The position numbers and the translations under genes are program-made. Positions 6,601-13,051 of a stretch of 13,051 bases of DNA are shown here, piece by piece (within the stretch, counting starts at the first letter, position 1; each line of letters begins with the position of its first letter). The notes beneath the pieces were generated by a model. That model worked only from the letters and a program-made list of their open reading frames with translations, did no database searches and had not been told where the DNA came from. The stretch spans positions 1 through 13,051 of the forward strand of contig CAKUNB010000034.1 of the NCBI GenBank assembly GCA_934668285.1, written 5' to 3'. The stretch comes from an uncultured Oscillospiraceae bacterium. GTDB lineage: Bacteria > Bacillota > Clostridia > Oscillospirales > Oscillospiraceae.

Positions 6601-7185
6601 AACGAGCGCTACACCTCGCTGGTCGAGCAGCGCGACGATGTGCTGACCTCGAAGCGCGACCTTGAGGGCATCATCGGCGATATCACAAAGCAGATGACCG
6701 AAATTTTTACGACGGAATTTGCGAAGATCAATCAATATTTCGGCGAAACCTTTACCGAAATGTTCGGCGGCGGCAAGGCCTCGCTGGAGCTGGAGGACGA
6801 AAGCCAGCCGCTCGCGTGCGGCATCGAGATCAGGGTGCAGCCGCCGGGAAAGCAGCTGAAAACTATCACGCTCCTGTCCGGCGGCGAGAAGGCGTTCGTC
6901 GCGATTGCGCTGTATTTTGCGATTATGAAGGTACGGCCGACGCCGTTTTGCATGCTCGACGAGATCGATGCGGCGCTGGACGACCGGAACGTGGAGCGGT
7001 TCGCGGGCTATCTGCGCAGCTTTTCCGGCAAGACGCAGTTCATCGTCATCACGCACCGCCGCGGCACCATGGAGGCCGCTGACGTGCTTTACGGCGTGAC
7101 GATGCAGGAGCAGGGTATTTCCAAGATCCTTCATCTGGACCTGAATCAGATGGAGCAGCAGCTTGGCATTAAAACAGAGGAGTAA
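3610..7185 (+). CDS. smc: Chromosome segregation/condensation protein SMC
   Basis: SMC dimers with ScpA and ScpB extrude DNA loops and resolve sister chromosome origins. The 1191-aa product has the full family layout and nearly the length of Bacillus SMC: an N-terminal ATPase half with Walker A GPNGSGKSN at 31-39 and Q-loop MGEQ at 48-51, a coiled coil from about 170 to 515, a hinge of about 520-665 (GIHGPVSTLI at 523-532, GGAMTGGS at 658-665), a second coiled coil to about 1010, then the C-terminal ATPase half with signature LLSGGEKA from 1088, Walker B CMLDEIDAALDD from 1114 and the switch histidine at 1149. The ATG at 3610 gives the expected MYLKELEIQGFKSF start. First gene of the operon; the RNase III gene rnc, a common upstream neighbour in Firmicutes, is absent here. 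Confidence 0.98.
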   Translation: MYLKELEIQGFKSFVDKTVVSFGHDITAIVGPNGSGKSNISDAIRWVMGEQNSRSLRGQKMEDVIFGGTVKRAQVGFAEATLVLDNSDRAIRYDVDELMITRRYYRSGESEYYINKQSVRLKDIHELFMDTGLGREGYSNISQGRIDEILSLKSTDRREIFEEAAGISKYRHRKEETERRLANTEDNLLRIGDRISELELQVEPLREQAEKAKKYLEYREEYKGLEIALWLRSLEKLSATARKAEEDYRSAAFILQQEHDALDQLYVTSETLTFDLHNRDMQTDQLREEINQAEALAQSMASQLAVLRTNGDNCRANIARVESELADQDSRSGNIGEQIAALEARIAAIAEETQQLTAQRTEAEAEGRRLADSAEGMTRRYLDVRNEQERLRTALSGKRSDLTAAEESIERTDERREQVMADCTGAAQRQEEAVSNRDRSARALEDAREEVTAAQNTIAGYRLRESTRAERRDGLKKRVTEAEVALQTLTSRRKLFEEMQREYEGFSKAVRVVMQEKNRSLRGIHGPVSTLIRTDDAYTVAIEIALGSAMQQIVVSDEQAAKAAIQYLKRSDSGRATFLPLNVIRGKRLDERGIEACRGFVGVASELVSCDPIYQDILSNLLGKTVIAQDMDAAIAIANRYGHRFRLVTLDGQVLNAGGAMTGGSVSRSAGILSRANELERLRTQQTQTQEQLDKLRTELAEAERLTAEVTYELGVEETRLRAAQDETLRLEGEWKQFSVLADAITDAINGSQRELESLEQRRRDDIARRDTLTEQIAALEQQITAAEQELATVSDGQSVAAEQSTRLSERMTAIRMQIAALEAERTTAVDSIGRLRGLELAMRGDREQKLKLLETYAQENDRLLADIAQRETELEGQNGNVQARREALKQALAERMQVEARKTATEKDAQSKSREILNMERESARLEAKKNAAEQEEKQILDRLWESYELTRTTAPAEAAEIESVAAAQKRSGELKRKISALGTPNLGAIDEFARVNERYTSLVEQRDDVLTSKRDLEGIIGDITKQMTEIFTTEFAKINQYFGETFTEMFGGGKASLELEDESQPLACGIEIRVQPPGKQLKTITLLSGGEKAFVAIALYFAIMKVRPTPFCMLDEIDAALDDRNVERFAGYLRSFSGKTQFIVITHRRGTMEAADVLYGVTMQEQGISKILHLDLNQMEQQLGIKTEE

Positions 7186-7189
7186 TCTT

Positions 7190-8095
<906 letters not shown>

Positions 8096-8125
8096 GTATT
8101 ACAGAAGAACTAGGAGGCCGCAGAG

Positions 8126-8842
8126 ATGAGAAACGACGGCAGAGCCGCAGACGAAATGCGAAAGGTAAAGGCGACCTTGGGCTTTACCAAGTTTGCCGAG
8201 GGAAGCTGCCTGATCGAGGTGGGCGACACGGTGGTGCTGTGCAACGCCTCGGTGGAGGAGCGCGTGCCGCCGCACGTGACCAGCGGCGGCTGGATCACGG
8301 CGGAGTATTCCATGCTGCCCCGCGCCAACCGCGAGCGCAGCAAGCGCGACATCTCCAAGCTCAAGCTGGCCGGACGGAGCGCGGAAATTCAGCGCCTGAT
8401 CGGCCGGAGCCTCCGCTGCGCCGTGGATATGCAGCTGCTGGGGCCGCGTACCATCACCGTGGACTGCGACGTTTTGCAGGCCGACGGCGGCACGCGCACG
8501 GCCTCCGTGACCGGCGGCTTTATCGCCATGACGCTGGCCTGCCGGAAGCTCGTGGAGCAGGGGCTCATTGAGCGGATGCCGGTGCGGACGTATGTTTCCG
8601 GCATTTCCGCCGGTATCGTCCGCAATGAGATGCTGCTCGACCTGTGCTACGAGGAGGATTCCCGCGCGCTGGTCGATCTGAACTGCATCATGACCGCCGA
8701 GGGCGATATCGTCGAATTGCAGGCGACGGGCGAGGGCAGACCCTTTACCGTCGAGGAGCAGAAGCGCCTGGTCGGCCTTTGCCGGAAGGGCAACGCGGTG
8801 CTCACGCAGATGCAGCGCCGCTGTCTGGGAGGATTGGAATGA
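8126..8842 (+). CDS. rph: Ribonuclease PH
   Basis: RNase PH removes nucleotides from tRNA precursor 3' ends with phosphate as co-substrate, and also trims structured RNAs. The 238-aa product is full length. It starts RNDGRAADEMRKVKATLGFTKFAEGSCLIEVGDT, carries GWITAEYSMLPRA, GRSAEIQRLIGRSLR, CDVLQADGGTRTASVTGG (DGGTRT at 120-125, the phosphate/catalytic region), and EGDIVELQATGEGRPF near the end. AGGAGG lies 8 bp before the ATG. It follows ftsY after 30 bp and its stop overlaps the start of the next gene (ATGA). Whether the enzyme is active in vivo is assumed from intact motifs. Confidence 0.96.
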   Translation: MRNDGRAADEMRKVKATLGFTKFAEGSCLIEVGDTVVLCNASVEERVPPHVTSGGWITAEYSMLPRANRERSKRDISKLKLAGRSAEIQRLIGRSLRCAVDMQLLGPRTITVDCDVLQADGGTRTASVTGGFIAMTLACRKLVEQGLIERMPVRTYVSGISAGIVRNEMLLDLCYEEDSRALVDLNCIMTAEGDIVELQATGEGRPFTVEEQKRLVGLCRKGNAVLTQMQRRCLGGLE

Positions 8843-9441
8843 AACTGGTTGTTGCGAGCAATAATGCCCATAAGATCACGGAGCTGAACGCGATTCTCTC
8901 CCAGCTGGGGATGGAGGTCGTGTCCCAGCGCGAGGCGGGCGTTCACGTCGAGCCGGAGGAGAACGGCACGACATTCGAGGAAAATTCCTATATCAAGGCC
9001 AAGGCCGTGCTGGATGCCAGCGGGATGGCGGCGGTCGCGGACGATTCCGGCCTGATGGTCGAGGCGCTCGGCGGCGCGCCGGGGGTCTATTCGGCCCGCT
9101 TCGGCGGCGCGGAGTGTAAGACCGACCGCGACCGGCTGGAATATCTTCTGAAAAAGATGGAGGGGCAGGAAAACCGCGCGGCGAAGTTCGTCAGCGTCAT
9201 CACCGTCCTGACCCCCGATGGGCGGAAGCTCGTCGCGCGCGGCGAATGCCCGGGCGTGCTTCTGACCGAGCCGCACGGCGAAAACGGCTTTGGCTACGAC
9301 CCCATCTTCTTTTATCCGGAGAAGGGCTGCACGTTTGCCGAGCTGCCTGCGGAGGAAAAAAACAAGATTTCTCACCGTTCCAGAGCGCTGCGGCTGCTCT
9401 CCGAGCGGATTCAAAAGGAGTGGAACCATGCTGACAAGTAA
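8839..9441 (+). CDS. rdgB: dITP/XTP pyrophosphatase (RdgB/HAM1 family)
   Basis: This enzyme hydrolyses non-canonical purine triphosphates (XTP, dITP, ITP) to monophosphates plus pyrophosphate, keeping them out of DNA and RNA. The 200-aa product has SNNAHK (7-12) for phosphate binding, FEENSYIKAKA (46-56), the catalytic DDSGL (68-72), GVYSARFGG (82-90), ENGFGYDPIF (148-157) and ISHRSRAL (177-184), all in family order. The ATG overlaps the rph stop codon (ATGA), and its GGGAGG site is inside the end of rph. The rph-rdgB pairing is common in bacteria. An in-frame upstream extension from 8644 lies within rph and is rejected. Confidence 0.96.
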   Translation: MKLVVASNNAHKITELNAILSQLGMEVVSQREAGVHVEPEENGTTFEENSYIKAKAVLDASGMAAVADDSGLMVEALGGAPGVYSARFGGAECKTDRDRLEYLLKKMEGQENRAAKFVSVITVLTPDGRKLVARGECPGVLLTEPHGENGFGYDPIFFYPEKGCTFAELPAEEKNKISHRSRALRLLSERIQKEWNHADK

Positions 9442-9871
9442 ACAGCGAGCCGAGCTTCGCTCTCAGGCCAATACGCTCGACACGACCCTTATGGTCGGCA
9501 AGGGCGGCGTGACGCAGAGCCTTCTTGATGAGGCGAATACGCAGCTTGCCGCGCGGGAGCTGGTCAAGGGCCGCGTGCTGGAAAGCGCGCTGCTGACGGC
9601 GCGTGAGGCCTGCGACGCGATCTGCGAGGGCACCGGCGCGGACGGCGTGCAGTGCGTTGGCTCGAAATTTGTGATCTACAAGAAGTCTGAAAAGCTGGCG
9701 CAGGAGGCGGCGGCTGCCGCCCGACGGGAGAAGCAGAGAAACGCCAACCCCGTCCGCCGCGGCGCGCAGGAACGCAGAAAACGCGCCCACGAGGAGCGCG
9801 AGCGCCGCAACGAATACTTCCGCCAGGCCGCGATCGAGGCGGCGATCGAAAAACGGAAGAATAAGGGCTGA
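9428..9871 (+). CDS. yhbY: YhbY-type CRM-domain RNA-binding protein with a basic C-terminal extension
   Basis: YhbY proteins bind large-subunit ribosome precursors; the CRM domain is related to plant splicing factors. Residues 1 to about 90 form the domain: MLTSKQRAELRSQANTL, the GxxG loop VGKGGVT (23-29), LAARELVKGRV (40-50) and VQCVGSKFVIYKK (74-86). Family members are usually about 95-105 aa. This one is 147 aa, with a tail of about 55 residues rich in Arg, Lys, Glu and Ala, likely helical and RNA-contacting. The start has AAGGAG 7 bp upstream and overlaps the rdgB 3' end by 14 bp, which suggests coupled translation. The core assignment is firm; the tail's role is unknown. Confidence 0.93.
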   Translation: MLTSKQRAELRSQANTLDTTLMVGKGGVTQSLLDEANTQLAARELVKGRVLESALLTAREACDAICEGTGADGVQCVGSKFVIYKKSEKLAQEAAAAARREKQRNANPVRRGAQERRKRAHEERERRNEYFRQAAIEAAIEKRKNKG

Positions 9872-9900
9872 GTTTACGGAATTCGAGGTGACGAGCGACT

Positions 9901-11100
9901 ATGGCAAGAATCGGAATTTTTGGCGGTAGCTTTAACCCGCCGCATCTGGGGCATGTGCTGGCGGCGGAAGAGTTTCGGGAGAAGCTCGGACTTGACAGGC
10001 TGCTGCTGGTTCCCGCTGCGGTTCCGCCGCATAAGGCGCTGAGCGCGAACGCACCGTCGGCGGAGGCGCGGCTGGAAATGACGCGGCTTGCCGTGCGAGA
10101 GCTGCCGTATGCCGCCGTTTCCAACCTCGAGCTGCGCCGCGCTGGGCCGAGCTATACGGTTGATACGCTTGCCGCCCTGCGGGAGAAATACCCGAACGAC
10201 GAGCTGATCCTGCTCATGGGCACGGATATGCTGCTGGCTTTTGCCGACTGGTATCAGCCGGAGCGGATTTTGCAGCTGGCGAGCCTTGCGGTCGCCCACC
10301 GCGGCAAGGACCGGCTCGACGAGCTGACGGCCTGCGCCGCCGACCTTAAGCAGCGCTTCGGCGGTAAGGTCACGCTGGTGGGAAACCGCTGCCTGCCGTA
10401 CTCGTCCACGTCCGTCCGCGCGATGCTGGCCTTCGGCTGCGGGGAGGACTACCTCGCCCCTGCTGTGTATGATTATATTTTGCAAAACCGCCTCTATTAC
10501 ACGGGCCGCGACCTGACGGGCCTGCCCATGGAGCAGCTGCGCGAGGTCGGCCTGTCGTTGCTCAAGCCGCAGCGGGTCGCCCATGTGATCGGCTGCAGCG
10601 AGACGGCGGCGGCGCTCGCGGCGCATTACGGCGCGAACGTTACCAACGCAGCCCGCGCCGGAGCGCTGCATGACGTAACAAAAGCACTGACGGCGGAGGA
10701 ACAGTTGAAATTATGCGAAAAATATGGTATGATACTAAATCAGTTTGATCGCAGTCATGCCAAGCTGCTCCATGCCAAGACCGGCGCTGCCGTCGCGCGG
10801 CGTATTTTCGGCGAGAATGAGGCCGTCTGCGCCGCCATCGAGTGGCACACCACGGGCCGCGCGGGAATGACGCTGCTGGAAAAGATCATCTATCTTGCCG
10901 ACTACATAGAGCCGAACCGAGATTTTGACGGCGTGGAGGAGCTGCGCCGGCTGACGTGGACGGATCTGGACGCGGCAATGCTGCTTGGCCTGACCATGAC
11001 GATGCACCATCTGAACAAGACGGAAAGCGAGATCGGCCCGGACTCCCTTGCGGCGTACCGCAGCTTTCAGGCCGGAGCGGCTGATCGGAAAGGATCCTGA
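9901..11100 (+). CDS. nadD: NadD-YqeK fusion: nicotinate-nucleotide adenylyltransferase plus HD-domain Ap4A hydrolase
   Basis: One 399-aa reading frame joins two enzymes usually made separately. Residues 1 to about 200 are NadD, which makes deamido-NAD from nicotinate mononucleotide and ATP: GGSFNPPHLGH (8-18), VPPHK (41-45), GPSYTVDTL (82-90), LMGTDM (105-110) and YSSTSVR (167-173). Residues about 205-390 are YqeK-like, an HD-domain symmetrical Ap4A hydrolase: H228, HD at 257-258, H291 (HAKTGA), H316 (EWHTTGR) and LADYIEPNR (332-340) supply the expected metal ligands. No stop, frameshift or internal ribosome binding site separates the halves at about 10500. The start has GAGGTG about 10 bp upstream. 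In many Firmicutes nadD and yqeK are adjacent genes, so fusion of neighbours is a simple origin. Confidence 0.93.
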   Translation: MARIGIFGGSFNPPHLGHVLAAEEFREKLGLDRLLLVPAAVPPHKALSANAPSAEARLEMTRLAVRELPYAAVSNLELRRAGPSYTVDTLAALREKYPNDELILLMGTDMLLAFADWYQPERILQLASLAVAHRGKDRLDELTACAADLKQRFGGKVTLVGNRCLPYSSTSVRAMLAFGCGEDYLAPAVYDYILQNRLYYTGRDLTGLPMEQLREVGLSLLKPQRVAHVIGCSETAAALAAHYGANVTNAARAGALHDVTKALTAEEQLKLCEKYGMILNQFDRSHAKLLHAKTGAAVARRIFGENEAVCAAIEWHTTGRAGMTLLEKIIYLADYIEPNRDFDGVEELRRLTWTDLDAAMLLGLTMTMHHLNKTESEIGPDSLAAYRSFQAGAADRKGS

Positions 11101-11102
11101 CT

Positions 11103-12335
11103 ATGAAGATTTTTGGCAATCGAAAACGCCGCCCTGTCGCGGCGGAGCGGCAAAGCCCCGCACCCCGGACGGCGCGTAGACGGCGCGAGGCGCCTGAGGT
11201 GCAGAGCAGGCTTGCCCCCAGAACGCGGGCGGCGCTGCTGCTGATGGCTGCCGTTATCCTGTTTGCCGCGTCAACGGCGGTTTGCCTGTACCTGATCAAC
11301 CGGAGCGCGCAGCCGCTGGAGCTGAATGTGCAGACAAAGGCCGCACCGCTGAAATACGTGGTGGACGCCGACCCGCCCCCGCAGGTGGACGCGCCGGTGG
11401 CGCTCGAGGCGCCCGCCGGTGTGAATAACTCCCGCCTGCTCAACATTCTGCTGCTGGCGGTCGACCCCGCGAACGACAGCACCGATACGCTGGTGCTGAT
11501 GAACGTCAACCTGAATAACGCCGAGGTCGGCATGCTGAGCATTCCGCGCGACACCTTCGTCTCGGGCAACTACGAGATGCCGAAGATCGACCGCGTCTAT
11601 GCCGAGACGGGCACGCGCGGCGTTCAGGCGCTGCAGGAGCAGATTCACGCGATGTTCGGCTTCCGCGCGGACTACTATTTTACGATTGACCGGCAGGCGT
11701 TGGAGACAGTCTTTGCTGCGACCGGCCCAATCTCCTTTGAAATTCCGGCGGAGCCGGACTATTCCGGCCTGTCCGCCGGTACGCGGGAGCTGACTGCGGC
11801 CGATGCGCTGCAGCTGCTGTGCTTTGACGCCGACTATACCGAGGTCAGCACGGAACCTGCCCGTGTGCAGCGCAGCCTGCTGCAAACGATCCTCGACCGG
11901 CTGCTGGACGATCAAGAGAATGTGCAGGAAAACGCCAAGGCGCTGGCCGCTGCGGCGGACACCGACCTGACGGCGGAAAATCTGATGTATTTCGGCTATC
12001 TGCTCAAGGACACGAATTTTTCCGCCTCGTTCAGCCGCGCTCTGCCCGGTACGGAGGTCAAGGTCGGCGGGTATGCGTTCTATCAGGTCGACGCCGACGA
12101 GGCGCTGGAGCTGATCAACGCGAACCTCAACCCGCTTCCGGAGCCGCTGACGCTGTTCGACCTCAATTTCCGCCAGAAGACCGGCAGCAGCACGGAGGGC
12201 GAATTCTCCGACTTCGGTTTTACGAGCAAGACCGAGTCGACGGGGGAGGACGAGACAACAAGCGAGGAAACGGCGCAGCCGCCGTCGGATGAGCCGGACA
12301 CGCAAAGCCCTGATGCTCCTACGACGGAGCCATAA
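11103..12335 (+). CDS. LCP (LytR-CpsA-Psr) family membrane protein, divergent
   Basis: LCP proteins attach teichoic acids or capsule polymers to peptidoglycan on the outer face of the membrane. The 410-aa product has a basic cytoplasmic tail (1-42), one membrane span (about 43-66), a spacer, and an LCP-like domain at about 112-270 with LNILLLAVD, DSTDTLVLMNVN (D128), the conserved SIPRD (R149), KIDRVYAETG and RVQRSLLQTIL (R254, R257). The usual Arg-x-Arg before the last motif is replaced by LLCFDAD (238-244). The C-terminal 50 residues are rich in Ser, Thr, Glu and Pro. It starts 2 bp after nadD-yqeK and ends in tandem stops TAATAG. The family is fairly sure; enzyme activity is uncertain. Confidence 0.82.
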   Translation: MKIFGNRKRRPVAAERQSPAPRTARRRREAPEVQSRLAPRTRAALLLMAAVILFAASTAVCLYLINRSAQPLELNVQTKAAPLKYVVDADPPPQVDAPVALEAPAGVNNSRLLNILLLAVDPANDSTDTLVLMNVNLNNAEVGMLSIPRDTFVSGNYEMPKIDRVYAETGTRGVQALQEQIHAMFGFRADYYFTIDRQALETVFAATGPISFEIPAEPDYSGLSAGTRELTAADALQLLCFDADYTEVSTEPARVQRSLLQTILDRLLDDQENVQENAKALAAAADTDLTAENLMYFGYLLKDTNFSASFSRALPGTEVKVGGYAFYQVDADEALELINANLNPLPEPLTLFDLNFRQKTGSSTEGEFSDFGFTSKTESTGEDETTSEETAQPPSDEPDTQSPDAPTTEP

Positions 12336-12353
12336 TAGAAGGAGGGAAAACAG

Positions 12354-12713
12354 ATGTATACACCGAAAGAGCTGGCCCTGCGCGCGGCGAAGGTCCTTGA
12401 CGATCGAAAGGGTCTGTCCATCAAGCTGCTGGAGGTCGCGGACGTGACCAGCATCGCCGACTATTTCCTGATCTGCACCGGTACTTCCGGCCCGCACGTC
12501 AAGACGCTTTGCGACAGCGTGGAGGTCGTCGTGACCGACGAGTTGGGCGAGCCGCTGCTGCACCGCGAGGGCCATCGCGGCGGCACATGGGTGCTGCTGG
12601 ACTTCGGCTGCCTGGTCGTCCATGTGTTTACCAATGAGACGAGAGAGTTCTATAACCTTGAGCGCCTGTGGAACGACGCCAAGCAAATTCCGCTGAATTT
12701 CGAGGAGAATTAA
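12354..12713 (+). CDS. rsfS: Ribosome silencing factor RsfS
   Basis: RsfS (formerly YbeB/DUF143) binds ribosomal protein L14 on the large subunit and blocks subunit joining, lowering translation under starvation. The 119-aa product is the usual length and carries DVTSIADYFLICTGTS (30-45), GTWVLLDFGCLVVHVF (77-92) and the C-terminal REFYNLERLW (97-106), all typical. AAGGAGG lies 8 bp before the ATG. It sits between the LCP gene and leuS, a common Clostridia arrangement, and its stop codon directly abuts the leuS start. Confidence 0.96.
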   Translation: MYTPKELALRAAKVLDDRKGLSIKLLEVADVTSIADYFLICTGTSGPHVKTLCDSVEVVVTDELGEPLLHREGHRGGTWVLLDFGCLVVHVFTNETREFYNLERLWNDAKQIPLNFEEN

Positions 12714-13051
12714 ATGAAATACGATTTTACCGCCATTGAGGCAAAATGGCACCGAATCTGGGAAGAAAAGCAGCTTTATAAAGCGGAAACCGGCTCGGAT
12801 AAGGAGAAATTCTACGCCCTGATCGAGTTCCCGTACCCCTCCGGCGTCGGCCTTCACGTTGGCCACGCCCGCCCGTATACTGCAATGGACGTCATCGCCC
12901 GCAAGCACCGGATGCAGGGGCAGAACGTCCTGTTCCCGATGGGCTACGACGCGTTCGGCCTGCCGACGGAGAACTTTGCCATCAAGAATCACATCCATCC
13001 GGCCATCGTGACGAAAAATAACATTGCCACCTTCCGCTCCCAGCTCAAGGC
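12714..13051 (+). CDS. leuS: Leucyl-tRNA synthetase, N-terminal part (runs off the right edge)
   Basis: LeuRS charges tRNA-Leu with leucine and edits mischarged products. Only 112 codons are present. They contain [20 protein letters not shown], with the class I HIGH motif as HVGH at 48-51, and [20 protein letters not shown], both characteristic of the LeuRS catalytic start rather than IleRS or ValRS. The ATG directly follows the rsfS TAA, and the GAGGAG site lies inside the rsfS end, so translation is probably coupled. The editing domain, KMSKS motif and C terminus are beyond the window. Confidence 0.97.
   Translation, partial: MKYDFTAIEAKWHRIWEEKQLYKAETGSDKEKFYALIEFPYPSGVGLHVGHARPYTAMDVIARKHRMQGQNVLFPMGYDAFGLPTENFAIKNHIHPAIVTKNNIATFRSQLK

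Noticed and set aside
5811-6665. A 284-codon plus-strand open frame within smc
   Set aside because: Out-of-frame reading of smc with an Arg/Ala/Gly-rich composition; smc itself is intact throughout.
11271-12998. A 575-codon open frame on the minus strand across the LCP gene, rsfS and the leuS start
   Set aside because: It is antisense to three recognisable genes, is rich in Arg, Leu, Val and Gln as expected from reversed GC-biased codons, and has no recognisable motif.

Overview
The window looks like a chromosomal core-gene segment of a GC-rich, low-redundancy Firmicute, most likely a Clostridia member of the Oscillospiraceae/Ruminococcaceae type. The reasons are gene order (rpmG-secE-nusG-rplK-rplA, and rph-rdgB-yhbY-nadD/yqeK-LCP-rsfS-leuS), strong AGGAGG-type ribosome binding sites, Firmicute-type SMC and FtsY, and a four-cysteine L33. 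The genus assignment is an inference from order and protein style, not from a database search. I see no mobile element, CRISPR array, tRNA or rRNA.

Left arm (minus strand, about 1-2640): a transcription/translation operon reading right to left. A consensus-like promoter (TTGACG, 17 bp, TAGAAT at 2554-2582), preceded by four A/T tracts in 10-bp phase, drives a roughly 133-nt structured leader. It is followed by rpmG (L33), secE, nusG, rplK (L11) and rplA (L1). The nusG-rplK and rplK-rplA gaps each hold a short RNA element with the arms GTGGGAGG and TTACCAC, which resembles the L1-binding stalk of 23S rRNA. This suggests L1 feedback at two points in one operon. Where rplJ-rplL would commonly follow, there is instead the start of an unrecognised single-pass membrane protein that runs off the left edge.

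Middle (2669-3609): an aspartate kinase gene on the minus strand encodes only the catalytic domain (242 aa, no ACT regulatory domains) and ends in a clear intrinsic terminator. It diverges from the right arm across a 151-bp gap that contains the smc promoter candidates and two small inverted repeats.

Right arm (plus strand, 3610 to the right edge): one tightly packed probable operon with gaps of 0-30 bp and several overlaps. It runs smc (chromosome condensation), ftsY (SRP receptor), rph (RNase PH), rdgB (house-cleaning dITP/XTP pyrophosphatase), yhbY (CRM-domain ribosome-associated RNA-binding protein), a nadD-yqeK fusion (NAD synthesis plus Ap4A hydrolase), an LCP-family membrane protein, rsfS (ribosome silencing factor) and the start of leuS. 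It groups chromosome and protein-export functions with RNA processing, nucleotide hygiene, NAD synthesis and ribosome control.

The most interesting points are regulatory RNA structure (two L1-stalk mimics; a leader with mutually exclusive pairing arms around a terminator-like hairpin) and unusual protein architecture (the stand-alone aspartate kinase catalytic domain, the NadD-YqeK fusion, and an LCP protein missing a conserved arginine pair).
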